A stretch of DNA of 64,000 bases from positions 62,001-126,000 of the forward strand of contig CAMUYQ010000006.1 of NCBI GenBank assembly GCA_947165025.1. The letters are read 5' to 3'. Both the position numbers and the translations under genes were made by a program. Under the pieces are notes generated by a model, which was not told the DNA's origin, ran no database searches, and saw only the letters and a list, made by a program, of their open reading frames with translations. Of the stretch, positions 1-8,863 are shown piece after piece (the first letter of the stretch is position 1; every line of letters starts with the position of its first letter). The stretch comes from an uncultured Lachnospiraceae bacterium (GTDB lineage Bacteria; Bacillota; Clostridia; Lachnospirales; Lachnospiraceae).

Positions 1-138
1 AAGTTCGGAAGATTTTACGGAACGGACAGATACACGACCGTCGAGAGCGAGAGACTTGTGCGCCTGCCGATGTTCTACGGTCTGTCGGATGAGAACGTTG
101 AGAAGATATGTGATACCGTCATCAGGTTTTATTCATAA
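1..138 (+). CDS. C-terminal end of a WecE/RffA-type sugar aminotransferase (partial)
   Basis: Only the last 45 codons are in the window, read in frame from base 1 to a TAA at 136-138. The peptide contains GTDRYTTVESERLVRLPMFY followed by GLSDENVEKI, which matches the C-terminal signature of PLP-dependent DegT/DnrJ/EryC1 aminotransferases of the WecE/RffA kind. These make dTDP-4-amino-4,6-dideoxygalactose from the 4-keto sugar. The catalytic lysine region lies upstream and cannot be seen. It ends 20 bases before a polyprenyl glycosyltransferase gene, so it is probably the upstream member of the same operon and would supply an amino sugar. Family assignment rests on the tail only; substrate is inference. 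Confidence 0.7.
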   Translation, partial: KFGRFYGTDRYTTVESERLVRLPMFYGLSDENVEKICDTVIRFYS

Positions 139-158
139 AAGGTCTGGAAGGAGAGACA

Positions 159-1085
159 ATGGATATTTCGGTCGTAATTCCCGTATACGGATGCAGGGAC
201 GGATTGTATGAACTGTATACGAGACTGTCAAATACGCTGAAGAAGATCACGGCAGATTACGAGATAATTCTCGTTAATGATGCATGTCCCCAGGGGTCAT
301 GGGAAGTGATCGAGGACATATGCAAAAATGACGGGAAGGTAAAAGGCATCAACTTTTCGAGAAACTTCGGACAGCACCGCGCGATACTCGCGGGTCTTGA
401 CAGATGCACCGGAGATGCGGTCGTTGTAATGGACTGCGATCTTCAGGACCGCCCCGAGCACATCGAGGAGATGTATGAAAAACTGAATGAAGGATACGAT
501 GTTGTCTGGGCAAGAAGGGTAGACAGAAAAGATAAGAAAAGTGTTAAATTCCTTTCAAAACTTTTTTATAAGTTCTGCAACCTCTTCACTGATAAGGACA
601 TCGATTCAAACCTGAGCAATTACAGCATCGCCAGAAGTAAAGTCATTAAAGAGCAGTGTAAGATGCGCGAAAAGAGCCGCGATTTTTCCGTGTTCCAGCA
701 GTGGCTCGGATTTAATGTCGCATATCTTGATCTTGAGAGTGACGAGAGAATATCGGGAAAGAGTTCATACAAGCTCTTCAGGAAGATCAAGCTCGCGCTT
801 GATATCATCACCTCACAGTCAAACAGACCGTTGTATCTGTCGATCGGTTTCGGGTTTGCGTTCGTGATACTGTCAGTGATCATTATCATTTACTATCTGA
901 TCAATTATTTTGTTCTCGGAAATGTCGTTGAAGGTTGGACGAGCCTGCTCGTGTCACTGTATCTGATCGGCGGGATAGTGATGATGTTCCTCGGAGTGAT
1001 CGGACTCTACATCGGAAAGATATTTGACGAAGCAAAGAACAGACCGCTCTATGTTGTTAAGGATACATTAAACGATAAAGAATGA
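159..1085 (+). CDS. GT2 glycosyltransferase, DPM1/GtrB-like, with two C-terminal TM helices
   Basis: 308 aa. An N-terminal GT-A domain opens with MDISVVIPVYG and carries the nucleotide/metal motif MDCDLQDRP near residues 90-100. The segment RISGKSSYKLFRKIKLALD is typical of DPM1/GtrB/ArnC-type enzymes. Two hydrophobic helices follow at about 228-252 and 265-292. The family transfers one sugar from a nucleotide donor to undecaprenyl phosphate on the cytoplasmic face, giving a lipid-linked donor for GT-C enzymes. The start has a GGAG Shine-Dalgarno sequence. It lies between the aminotransferase and the ATP-grasp gene, so its sugar may be the amino sugar or its derivative (inference). A second, related enzyme is encoded at 4881-5828. 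Confidence 0.85.
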   Translation: MDISVVIPVYGCRDGLYELYTRLSNTLKKITADYEIILVNDACPQGSWEVIEDICKNDGKVKGINFSRNFGQHRAILAGLDRCTGDAVVVMDCDLQDRPEHIEEMYEKLNEGYDVVWARRVDRKDKKSVKFLSKLFYKFCNLFTDKDIDSNLSNYSIARSKVIKEQCKMREKSRDFSVFQQWLGFNVAYLDLESDERISGKSSYKLFRKIKLALDIITSQSNRPLYLSIGFGFAFVILSVIIIIYYLINYFVLGNVVEGWTSLLVSLYLIGGIVMMFLGVIGLYIGKIFDEAKNRPLYVVKDTLNDKE

Positions 1086-1092
1086 TCATAAG

Positions 1093-2235
1093 ATGAAAAA
1101 GATCGCTATAATAGGAGCCTCCTATCTTCAGGAGCCGCTCATTCAAAAAGCAAAGAGCCGTGGCCTTGAAACGCATGTGTTTGCGTGGGCAGCGGGAGAT
1201 GTCGGCGAAAAGAGCGCCGATCATTTTTATCCGATAAGCATTACCGAAAAGAATGAGATATTAAAAGAATGCGAAAGGATCGGAGTTGATGCCGTATGCT
1301 CGATCTCATCGGATCTTGCATCCGTCACGGTAAATTTCGTAGCCAATGCGATGGGTCTTATCGGAAACAGTCCGGAATGTACACTCTCATCAACTAACAA
1401 ACATCTGATGCGCAGGTGCTTTGAAGAAAACGGTGATCCGTCACCGAAGAGCATGAAAATATCATCCCATGATGAGATCAAAGATACATCATTTGAATAT
1501 CCCGTGATCGTAAAGCCGCTCGACAGATCCGGAAGCCGTGGAATCACGAAAGTTACGGACAGGGCACAGCTTGAGGGCGCGATCGAAGCCGCGCTTTCGG
1601 CAGGATTTGAGAAGAGCGTTCTTATCGAGGAGTTTGTTGAAGGAAGTGAATTCAGTGTTGAATTCATATCGTGGAAGGGTGAGCATGAATTCCTGGCGCT
1701 CACACAGAAATATACGACAGGAGCTCCGGCGTTCATAGAGACCGGGCATCTTGAACCCGCGCAGGTTGATGCGGATACTCTTGAACGCATCAAAAAGGTC
1801 GTGTCGCATGCGCTTGACAGCCTGAAAGTTGAGTACGGTGCATCCCATTCGGAGGTGAAGATCACACCGGACGGTGACATTAAACTGATAGAGATAGGTG
1901 CACGTATGGGCGGCGATAATATAGGTTCTTCGCTGGTGAAGCTTTCCACCGGATATGATTTTCTCGATGCCGTGATAGATGTATCGCTTGGCATAAAGCC
2001 CAGGCAGAAGAAGACAAAAGCATCATGTGCCGGGATCAGGTTTGTGTTCTCAGATGAAGATATAAAGGTGCTTGATACGATAAAAAAGGAATGTCCCGGT
2101 ATCCTTGTCGAAGAGGACGTAAAACAGATCGGGAAAGAAAAAGTCACCGACAGCTCAACGAGGTTCGGATATTACACGATAGCATCCGACAGCGTTTCGG
2201 ATATCATAAGGTTCATGCCTGATGCACTCTCGTAA
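1093..2235 (+). CDS. ATP-grasp family carboxylate-amine ligase
   Basis: 380 aa. It begins with a Rossmann-like preATP-grasp segment (KKIAIIGASYLQEPLIQKAK). The central ATP-grasp fold shows FEYPVIVKPLDRSGSRGITK (about 133-152), a lysine and glycine-rich loop that bind ATP, then VLIEEFVEGSEFSVEF. Metal-binding residues are visible in KLIEIGARMGGDNIG (about 265-280). Such enzymes form an acyl phosphate and join a carboxylate to an amine. The substrate cannot be read from the sequence. Beside a sugar aminotransferase, one plausible role is acylating an amino sugar with an amino acid (inference). It follows the glycosyltransferase by 7 bases and overlaps the next gene by 14, so it is translated as part of this operon. 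Confidence 0.75.
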   Translation: MKKIAIIGASYLQEPLIQKAKSRGLETHVFAWAAGDVGEKSADHFYPISITEKNEILKECERIGVDAVCSISSDLASVTVNFVANAMGLIGNSPECTLSSTNKHLMRRCFEENGDPSPKSMKISSHDEIKDTSFEYPVIVKPLDRSGSRGITKVTDRAQLEGAIEAALSAGFEKSVLIEEFVEGSEFSVEFISWKGEHEFLALTQKYTTGAPAFIETGHLEPAQVDADTLERIKKVVSHALDSLKVEYGASHSEVKITPDGDIKLIEIGARMGGDNIGSSLVKLSTGYDFLDAVIDVSLGIKPRQKKTKASCAGIRFVFSDEDIKVLDTIKKECPGILVEEDVKQIGKEKVTDSSTRFGYYTIASDSVSDIIRFMPDALS

Positions 2236-4867
2236 ACTTGGCAGGATAACAGAATATATTTTGCCCGCGCTCGTGGCGGGCCTGCTCTTTGCCGTTGCCC
2301 TTTGCGTCAACGGACTGTGGCCGTTTGGAAGCCGCACCGTTGATTACTACGATATGGCGCAGCAGGCCGAGGCATATTACTATCACAATTTTGACCAGCT
2401 GCACGGCATAAAATCATTTGTGTTTGACTGGTACACAAACCTCGGACGCGGTATCCCCGGGCTGTCGGAGCCTTCGCTATATGACCTGCTCCTGTATGTG
2501 ATCCCGCGCGGATCGATACTTGAAGCAATGTCGGTCATGATGATGATCAGGATCATGGCATCGGCTTTTTTTATGGGACTGTTCATAAAGTATGTACGTG
2601 AGGATCTTCCGTACATCTTCCGACTGATGATCTCCGCCGGCTACGGACTGTGCGGATTCATTCTCGTAAACTACACGATCCCGCAATGGCTCGACATGGC
2701 ATCTATCGTTCCGCTCGTTCTCTTGTTTTCGCAGAAGGCGCTCAGGACGGGAAAGATATTGGGACTGTCGTTGTCGGTGTTTGCGATCACCGTCATCGAT
2801 ACGTACTTTGCGATCCAGATGCTGATGTTTATATTCCTGATCGGCGGCGCATATTACGTGTATGTCAGATTTTCGACCGATGGGAAGAACAGGATAGGTG
2901 AACTGTATATCGCGCGTTTTGCGTGCGGCATAATGCTCGGACTTGCACTGTCGGCGTTTTCGGCAGTGCCCGACATAGTATATTCGCTTACAAGCGCAAG
3001 ATTTTCAAACGGCACAGCCGATGCAACGGGCGGAGCATATACTGTGCTTCTTCAGTCGATACAGCCGGCGTACCTCTCAAGGTGGTTTGCACTGCTGTCT
3101 CTGGCGCTCCCGGCTGCGGTCGTTGTCACGGGATCGTTCGGGAAGATCAAAAAGAAAGAGTACCGCACCGTTCTGTTTTATCTGACGCTCGTGTTCATCG
3201 TGTGCGCGCAGCTCTTTCTTGAGAGCATACATCTGATCCTGCATTTCGGATCGTACGTCAACTATCCGGTCAGAAACGGGTACATGATATACTGCGTTAT
3301 CGCAGGTATCGCTGCCGCATCGTATAACGGAGCAGGCCGCGAAGATAACCCTTCGCGAAAATCATATGCGGTGCTCATCGCATCGGTTGCAGCGGGCGCA
3401 GTGATCACGGCGGCTCTCAGATATGTTTATGTATCATGGGAAGGCATCACCGATCATGATGTCCTTATGATCACAATGGGATTCATGGCGGTCTGTGCTG
3501 CAGTTCATGTGGTGCTGATCCGGGCTGCAAACGGAAGGTTCAGAGATCTTTGTGCCGGACTATGGATGGCGGAGCTTCTGTTCTTTGCAACGATAATGAT
3601 AGGAAAACCGCTCTACATTTCCGACTATGGAAATGAACCTGAACAGAGCGGGGAATACATAAGGATCACTGATTCGCTTGTCGAGGGATTCGGAGATGAT
3701 CTGAAAACGGGGCCTGCGGCTGCAACAGAGAGGATCAAAAATCCCGATACGAGCCTTAACACAAACTACGGAATGATAATGCGGCGCGAGACTTTATCCG
3801 GATGGACGAGTCTTGCAACACAGGGACAGATAAGCGGTGCAACGGATCTTGGCTACAGCAGCCAGTTCACAAGGCTTCTGGATTCGGGCGGAAACATATT
3901 CTCCGATACGATACTTCATATCACTGATGTCGTGAGCCTGAAGGAGCAGGACGAAAAGCTGTACGAAAAGGTCTCTGAAACGGAAGGATATACACTCTAC
4001 AAAAACCGTTTCAGGATGCCGTTTGCGATACCTGTTAAGGATGCGTCGGCGCTTCCGGAAGGTATGTCTGATATCGTTGATCTGATCAATTCATATGCGA
4101 AGGCGTTCGGCTCGGATAAGACGATAGCATCGTATGTTGAAGGTGATGCTTCAGCGATACAGGTTAAGGGAAACAGGGCACTGTATTTTACGGCAGGATG
4201 TGTTGACTGCGAGTATAAAAATACAAAGATAACCGTTAACGGCAGGGTGATACCTGTACCGAGCATTACCGAAGAAGACAATGTTTACTTCCCGGCACAT
4301 TTCAACAACCACACGGTTCCTCTCGGAACGTTTAACGATGAGGATGTTAATGTTGTGATAGAGATGGATGAGAGTATTTTGTCGCAGAAATTTGACTGGC
4401 GCATATATGAGATCGATACGGATGCACTTAAAGAGCTGTGCGATATGATGCCGGATGATATTGTCGTAACGCAGGGTAAGAGAAGCCTTGATATTAAAGC
4501 AGGGGATCTTCCTGAAGGATGTGAAGGACTTCTGATACCTGTGCCCGAAAGCAGCGGCTGGAGCGCTGAAGTAAACGGAGTTGAGACGAACATAACCGGA
4601 GTGAACGGACTGTTCATGTATGTGCCCTTAAGCGGGAAGGACAATACCGTTCATATGTCGTATTTCCCGCCGTATATGAAGACGGGCATCGTATTATCGC
4701 TCGTTTCAGCGCTTGTTCTTATCGTGATACTTATCTGCGACAGAAAGAGGCAGCCGGGGATCACTGCTGCAGACCGTGTTCTCGGAGTATTGTACGGCTT
4801 CGCGTTTGCGGCAGCCTTTATCGTGATATACCTGATACCGGCAGCATATGCCGTGATACACATTTGA
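2222..4867 (+). CDS. YfhO-family polytopic membrane protein, GT-C-like
   Basis: 881 aa. About a dozen hydrophobic helices fill the N-terminal 470 residues. A soluble region of about 370 residues follows, and a last pair of helices sits near 822-845 and 855-880. The N-terminal segment with VDYYDMAQQAEAYY and WYTNLGRGIPGLSEPSLYD matches YfhO proteins, where the first extracytoplasmic loop carries acidic residues as in GT-C glycosyltransferases. YfhO of Bacillus glycosylates lipoteichoic acid using a GtrB-made lipid donor. Genes for GtrB-type enzymes lie on both sides here, which fits the same logic. The start overlaps the ATP-grasp gene by 14 bases. The target polymer is unknown. Confidence 0.75.
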   Translation: MHSRKLGRITEYILPALVAGLLFAVALCVNGLWPFGSRTVDYYDMAQQAEAYYYHNFDQLHGIKSFVFDWYTNLGRGIPGLSEPSLYDLLLYVIPRGSILEAMSVMMMIRIMASAFFMGLFIKYVREDLPYIFRLMISAGYGLCGFILVNYTIPQWLDMASIVPLVLLFSQKALRTGKILGLSLSVFAITVIDTYFAIQMLMFIFLIGGAYYVYVRFSTDGKNRIGELYIARFACGIMLGLALSAFSAVPDIVYSLTSARFSNGTADATGGAYTVLLQSIQPAYLSRWFALLSLALPAAVVVTGSFGKIKKKEYRTVLFYLTLVFIVCAQLFLESIHLILHFGSYVNYPVRNGYMIYCVIAGIAAASYNGAGREDNPSRKSYAVLIASVAAGAVITAALRYVYVSWEGITDHDVLMITMGFMAVCAAVHVVLIRAANGRFRDLCAGLWMAELLFFATIMIGKPLYISDYGNEPEQSGEYIRITDSLVEGFGDDLKTGPAAATERIKNPDTSLNTNYGMIMRRETLSGWTSLATQGQISGATDLGYSSQFTRLLDSGGNIFSDTILHITDVVSLKEQDEKLYEKVSETEGYTLYKNRFRMPFAIPVKDASALPEGMSDIVDLINSYAKAFGSDKTIASYVEGDASAIQVKGNRALYFTAGCVDCEYKNTKITVNGRVIPVPSITEEDNVYFPAHFNNHTVPLGTFNDEDVNVVIEMDESILSQKFDWRIYEIDTDALKELCDMMPDDIVVTQGKRSLDIKAGDLPEGCEGLLIPVPESSGWSAEVNGVETNITGVNGLFMYVPLSGKDNTVHMSYFPPYMKTGIVLSLVSALVLIVILICDRKRQPGITAADRVLGVLYGFAFAAAFIVIYLIPAAYAVIHI

Positions 4868-4880
4868 AAGGGATCATTAA

Positions 4881-5828
4881 ATGAACAACAGACTGTACAT
4901 CGTCGTTCCGTGCTATAACGAGGAAGAGGTGCTTCCGGAAACTTCAAAGAGACTGAAGGAGAAGGTAAGTGCACTCGTATCTTCAGGCAGCATAGCATCG
5001 GATTCAAGGATCTGTTTCGTAAACGACGGATCGACGGATTCGACATGGGAACTTATACAAAAATATCACGAAGAGGATCCCGTGTTCTCGGGCATCAACC
5101 TGAGCCGTAACCGCGGACATCAGAACGCACTGCTTGCGGGTATGATGACAGTTCTCGATAATGCCGACATGATCATATCGCTTGATGCCGATCTTCAGGA
5201 TGATATAAATGCGATGGACGAGATGGTGGAAAAATACAAAAACGGCTGTGACATCGTATACGGAGTCCGCTCGAAGAGAAAGAAGGATTCGTTCTTCAAA
5301 AGGGCTACTGCCGAATGTTTTTATAAACTGATGAACAGGCTTGGCGCAAAGACGGTGTTCAATCATGCCGATTACAGGCTTATGTCAAAGAGAGCACTTC
5401 AGGGTCTCGCAGGCTTTACAGAGGCCAATCTGTTCCTTCGCGGACTCATACCGATGATCGGATACAAAAGTGATGTGGTCTATTACGAAAGAGGAGAGAG
5501 ATTTGCCGGCGAGAGCAAGTATCCGGTCTCAAAGATGCTCGGTTTTGCCGTTGACGGTATTACGTCCCTTTCCGTTATGCCGATCAGATACATAACCGCA
5601 CTCGGGTTCTTCGTATTCCTGTTCAGCATAATCATACTGATCTACAGTTTTGTAAGACATTATCTCGGCGAGACGATTAGAGGCTGGACGACACTTATGG
5701 TATCGATCTGGGCGATAGGAGGACTGATACTTCTGTGCCTCGGTATCGTCGGTGAATATGTCGGTAAGATCTATCTTGAAACAAAAGGACGTCCGAGGTA
5801 TATCGTGGAGTCGTTTATTGACAGGTGA
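4881..5828 (+). CDS. GT2 glycosyltransferase, GtrB-like, with two C-terminal TM helices
   Basis: 315 aa. GT-A domain starting NNRLYIVVPCYNEEEVLPET, with the metal motif SLDADLQDDI near residue 100, and GESKYPVSKMLGFAVDGITS before two membrane helices at about 235-258 and 272-295. It belongs to the polyprenyl-phosphate glycosyltransferase group (GtrB/CsbB). It should load a sugar onto undecaprenyl phosphate for the YfhO-like protein encoded just upstream or for the polytopic protein just downstream. The spacing is 13 bases after the YfhO gene. It is a divergent paralogue of the enzyme at 159-1085, so the operon probably makes two lipid-linked sugars (inference). Confidence 0.85.
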   Translation: MNNRLYIVVPCYNEEEVLPETSKRLKEKVSALVSSGSIASDSRICFVNDGSTDSTWELIQKYHEEDPVFSGINLSRNRGHQNALLAGMMTVLDNADMIISLDADLQDDINAMDEMVEKYKNGCDIVYGVRSKRKKDSFFKRATAECFYKLMNRLGAKTVFNHADYRLMSKRALQGLAGFTEANLFLRGLIPMIGYKSDVVYYERGERFAGESKYPVSKMLGFAVDGITSLSVMPIRYITALGFFVFLFSIIILIYSFVRHYLGETIRGWTTLMVSIWAIGGLILLCLGIVGEYVGKIYLETKGRPRYIVESFIDR

Positions 5829-5833
5829 GGCTG

Positions 5834-7516
5834 ATGGAACGGATCAGGAAGATAACCGGCAGCCGGTTTGGTTTTGCCCTCATATCAAACATCATAACGC
5901 TCGTCGCATCACTTGCCATATTCACACCTTTCTGGGAGGAATCGGATGATGTTTTCATCTCGCTCATTCCGGAAGGCGCATATGGGATACGCGACAGTCA
6001 TCTTGTTTATCCGAATGTGATCTACGGAAAGATACTTTGCCTTCTGCAGTCACTCGCAGGCTCTGTCAGATGGAATGCAGTGCTTCAGTATCTGTTTCTG
6101 TTTGCGGCACTGACCGCATTTGTATACGTCATCGCAAAGAACAAAAGAGGAAGGTTTCTTTCATGCGTTATCCTTCTTGCGGTGTTTTTTGAAGTATACG
6201 TATCGCTTCAGTATTCCAAAACTTCAGCGGTCATAGCCGTCGCATGCTTTCTTGTGCTTTTTGAACTTACAAAGGATAAGACCATATCCAAAAAGACTGT
6301 GCGATCTCTTGCAATCCTCTCTTTTATCTGTCTGTTCTTCTCAATGATACTAAGGGAAGAATCGTTCCTTCTAGGAACGCTTGCAGCGGGCGTGTTCGGG
6401 ATCTGCCTTGTAATATCCGACATTACCGGTAAAGAGTTTGCGGCAAAGATAAGATCGTACATATCATTCTTTGCGCCTGTATTCATACTTCTTGCCGCAG
6501 CTCATTTTGTAAATCAATCAGCATATTCGACGGGCGAATGGGGTGCATTCAGGCAGTATGATAACGCAAGAGTTCAGATGACTGATTTTCATCATAATGC
6601 GCTCCTGTTCACCGATCACGGATATGAACTCGAGGCGCTCGGACTATCCGAAAACGATGCGCTCATGCTCATAACATGGCAGTTCGGGGACGACGGATTT
6701 GTCACGCCAAAGCTTATGGATAAGATCAGCGCTATCGACAGGCCGGCCGTAAATGCCGATCTTCTTAAGGCTTTTGCAAAGAGCATTTACGATGACATTC
6801 TGCAGTTTAACACAGTGGTGCTCGCACTAATACTCCTGACCGGACTGTGCATCCCGCTGCCCACAATTCGACAAAAAGATCATTTTCCCAAACTTGTTAT
6901 CATCTCCCAGGCTCTTCTTTCTGCCGTGATCCTTTTCTGGTATCAGTACAGCTGCAGATGGAGCCACAGGGTAGTGTACGCACTTCTTATGTGCGTGATA
7001 TTCGTGCTCGTATATCTTCTTGCAAATGTATCGGATAAGGAGTTTGATCCTGCGCTCACGATATGTGTTTCGCTCATTCTCATATGCGCCGCACTGACGC
7101 AGAAGATGGGTAATGAATTTGATAAAAGGGAATACGAGAGAAGTGCTCCGGAGTATGAAGAGCTTATCTCATACATGAAGGACAATAAAGACAAGCTTTT
7201 TGTTGCCGATACGTTCACACTTATCGACTATGGCAGGTATGATGTATTTTCGGCGGCCGAGCCGGGTCAGTTTGACAATCTGGCGTGTGTCGGTGCATGG
7301 ACGACGAACTCTCCGATAGAGCGTCCGATAACGTTGCGGTTCGGATACAGCAATCCGTTTGATGCATTAATGGCAAGAGATGAGAAGGTCATACTCATAG
7401 ACAACTGTTACCCGGAAAGCAAGGCATTGTATTGTACGCAGCACGGGGACGGAAAAGAGTATGTTGCAGAAGAACTCGAACCGGCAGCAAATATCAGCCT
7501 GTACCGGATCAGATAG
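5834..7516 (+). CDS. Polytopic membrane protein, possible GT-C glycosyltransferase
   Basis: 560 aa from the ATG at 5834. A GTG at 5825 overlaps the previous stop, but AGGTGAGG at 5823-5830 lies at Shine-Dalgarno distance from 5834, so I prefer the ATG. About ten or eleven hydrophobic helices run through the first 400 residues. The last 130 residues are soluble and contain FVADTFTLIDYGRYDVFSAA. An acidic pair (EESDDVFISL) follows the first helix, the position of the catalytic acid in GT-C enzymes. No specific family is recognised with certainty. Its place directly after a GtrB-like enzyme suggests that it transfers the lipid-linked sugar to a surface polymer (inference). Confidence 0.6.
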   Translation: MERIRKITGSRFGFALISNIITLVASLAIFTPFWEESDDVFISLIPEGAYGIRDSHLVYPNVIYGKILCLLQSLAGSVRWNAVLQYLFLFAALTAFVYVIAKNKRGRFLSCVILLAVFFEVYVSLQYSKTSAVIAVACFLVLFELTKDKTISKKTVRSLAILSFICLFFSMILREESFLLGTLAAGVFGICLVISDITGKEFAAKIRSYISFFAPVFILLAAAHFVNQSAYSTGEWGAFRQYDNARVQMTDFHHNALLFTDHGYELEALGLSENDALMLITWQFGDDGFVTPKLMDKISAIDRPAVNADLLKAFAKSIYDDILQFNTVVLALILLTGLCIPLPTIRQKDHFPKLVIISQALLSAVILFWYQYSCRWSHRVVYALLMCVIFVLVYLLANVSDKEFDPALTICVSLILICAALTQKMGNEFDKREYERSAPEYEELISYMKDNKDKLFVADTFTLIDYGRYDVFSAAEPGQFDNLACVGAWTTNSPIERPITLRFGYSNPFDALMARDEKVILIDNCYPESKALYCTQHGDGKEYVAEELEPAANISLYRIR

Positions 7517-7521
7517 GGATA

Positions 7522-7866
7522 TCAGAGAGACTCGGAAAACTCATCGAGCATCTTTCCGACACTCGGAGATATGGAAACGAACTCGCATCCGTAGCGGTAG
7601 TTTTCCTTGTCGATGGCAGCGCTCCTGATGACGCGCACATCGGTGATTATCTGCGGAAGATCAGGGGACAGTTCTATGTTGGCGATAAAATAGTAGCCGA
7701 CGGGAAGAATGCACTGCGAGATAAAACCGATACCTTTTGATGAGATATCGATCACTTCCACGTTAAGGTCAAGATCCATTATCGTGTTCGTGTCTTCTTT
7801 GTACAGATTGGAAATCGAAAGCTTGATCCCGATAGGAACCCGCTTGTCGCCTCTTCTTTCTTCCAT
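7522..7866 (-). CDS. PilZ domain protein, probable c-di-GMP receptor
   Basis: 114 aa, almost only a PilZ domain. Both signature motifs are present: the arginine motif in MEERRGDKRVPI (residues 1-12) and the D-x-S-x-x-G motif in IDISSKGIGF (about 39-48). These bind c-di-GMP in the family. With no output domain attached, it probably acts by contacting another protein. It is convergent with the glycosylation operon, ending 6 bases from it, and divergent from the HAD gene. GGGAG lies just before its ATG. Enzymes that break down c-di-GMP are encoded at 32-36.6 kb in the same window. Confidence 0.85.
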   Translation of the reverse strand: MEERRGDKRVPIGIKLSISNLYKEDTNTIMDLDLNVEVIDISSKGIGFISQCILPVGYYFIANIELSPDLPQIITDVRVIRSAAIDKENYRYGCEFVSISPSVGKMLDEFSESL

Positions 7867-7899
7867 GACATGCTCCCTGATAAAAGCTTACTGTTGTAT

Positions 7900-7928
7900 A
7901 ATTTATCATACTTTAATGATTTTTTCAA
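7900..7928 (-). promoter_or_regulatory. Predicted promoter for the PilZ gene
   Basis: On the minus strand, TTGAAA (7923-7928) is separated by 17 bases from TAAATT (7900-7905), which is preceded by TGa as in an extended -10. A plus-strand TATAAT at 7897-7902 overlaps it and may serve the divergent HAD gene, but it has no good -35. Confidence 0.45.
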
Positions 7929-7943
7929 AGAAAGGTTATATTC

Positions 7944-8552
7944 ATGATCAATACGATAATATTTGACATGGGAATGGTGCTCGTCGATTTCAGGTGGAAG
8001 GAGCTCTATCATGAGATGGGCCTGTTCGGGGACAGGTTCGAGCGCATTGCCGATGCGACGGTCAGGCACCCCGTGTGGAATGAATTCGACAGAGGTATAT
8101 GGACCGATGAGATGATGCTCGATGCATTTATCAAAAACGCGCCGGAGCTTGAGAAGGAGATCCGGAGCATGTTCTATGAGAACTTTACGGGACTTATCAG
8201 GAAGTTTGATTATACCGATGAATGGATCGACAGCCTCAAACAGAAGGGCTACAGGATACTGATCCTGTCGAACTTTTCCGAGAAGGCGCTCAGGGAGTGT
8301 GCGGATGAACTTGACTATATCAAAAAGGCCGACGGCGCGGTCATATCATACAAGGTCAAGCTGATAAAGCCCGATCCGAAGATATACGAGTATCTGCTGA
8401 AGGAGTATGATGTTGTTCCCGAAGAGACGGTATTTATCGATGACAATGCCGATAATATCGAAGCGGCACGAAAGTTCGGGATAAACGGGATAATCTTTAC
8501 CGGAAAAGAAGCGGCAGATGAGGAGCTTCACAGGCTCGGAGTAGACTGTTAG
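7944..8552 (+). CDS. HAD-superfamily phosphatase, YihX-like subclass IA
   Basis: 202 aa. Motif I is IIFDMGMVLVDF with the nucleophile Asp8. The second acidic position is Gly, as in YihX-like sugar phosphatases and some dehalogenase relatives. A helical cap domain spans about 18-85. Motif II is ILILSNFSE (about 107-115), the motif III lysine is in KLIKPDPKIYEY (about 137-148), and motif IV is VFIDDNADNIEAA (about 162-174). The likely reaction is hydrolysis of a small phosphorylated metabolite such as a sugar phosphate; the true substrate is unknown. A purine-rich AGAAAGG precedes the ATG. It stands alone between two minus-strand genes. Confidence 0.8.
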   Translation: MINTIIFDMGMVLVDFRWKELYHEMGLFGDRFERIADATVRHPVWNEFDRGIWTDEMMLDAFIKNAPELEKEIRSMFYENFTGLIRKFDYTDEWIDSLKQKGYRILILSNFSEKALRECADELDYIKKADGAVISYKVKLIKPDPKIYEYLLKEYDVVPEETVFIDDNADNIEAARKFGINGIIFTGKEAADEELHRLGVDC

Positions 8553-8558
8553 AGAAAA

Positions 8559-8822
8559 TCATTTTTCGTCGTTCTTATTCTCTGTTTCGGATACTGACTT
8601 GTCGGAGTAGTAATCCTTGCGTCCGGAACGCGTCATGGCATATTTGTGCATGCAGATATAGATGTACGCGACGACCGGAATGAATATCGTTAATGCCACA
8701 CATCCTTTGAACATGGTCATCGTCGCACTGTTATCGGTGATCGCGAGAATGAATGTCGCGATGTACATACCGACCATTATCACTATTGCAGTTATTGCGA
8801 GAATCTGTTTTGTCTTTTTCAT
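8559..8822 (-). CDS. Small two-helix membrane protein, unknown function
   Basis: 87 aa. Two hydrophobic helices at about 7-29 and 38-58 are joined by a short loop (DNSATMTMF). The C-terminal tail is charged and polar (RSGRKDYYSDKS onward). I do not recognise the family. It runs convergent to the HAD gene, ending 6 bases from its stop, and divergent from the TPR gene. On the minus strand an extended -10 (TGcTATAAT, box at 8856-8861) lies about 35 bases before its ATG, so it probably has its own promoter. No strong Shine-Dalgarno sequence is visible. Confidence 0.6.
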   Translation of the reverse strand: MKKTKQILAITAIVIMVGMYIATFILAITDNSATMTMFKGCVALTIFIPVVAYIYICMHKYAMTRSGRKDYYSDKSVSETENKNDEK

Positions 8823-8828
8823 AATCTA

Positions 8829-8857
8829 TTGATTTTGGGCTCTTTTCGACTTATTAT
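8829..8857 (+). promoter_or_regulatory. Predicted promoter placing the TPR gene start at +1 (leaderless)
   Basis: TTGATT at 8829-8834, a 17-base spacer and TATTAT at 8852-8857. Six bases separate the -10 from the ATG at 8864, so transcription would begin at or next to the start codon. No Shine-Dalgarno sequence is present. Confidence 0.45.
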
Positions 8858-8863
8858 TATAGC

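Noticed and set aside
1227..2147. Long minus-strand open frame opposite the ATP-grasp gene
   Set aside because: Its peptide is Ser/Thr-rich with no family features and no ribosome site; the plus-strand protein has clear ATP-grasp motifs.
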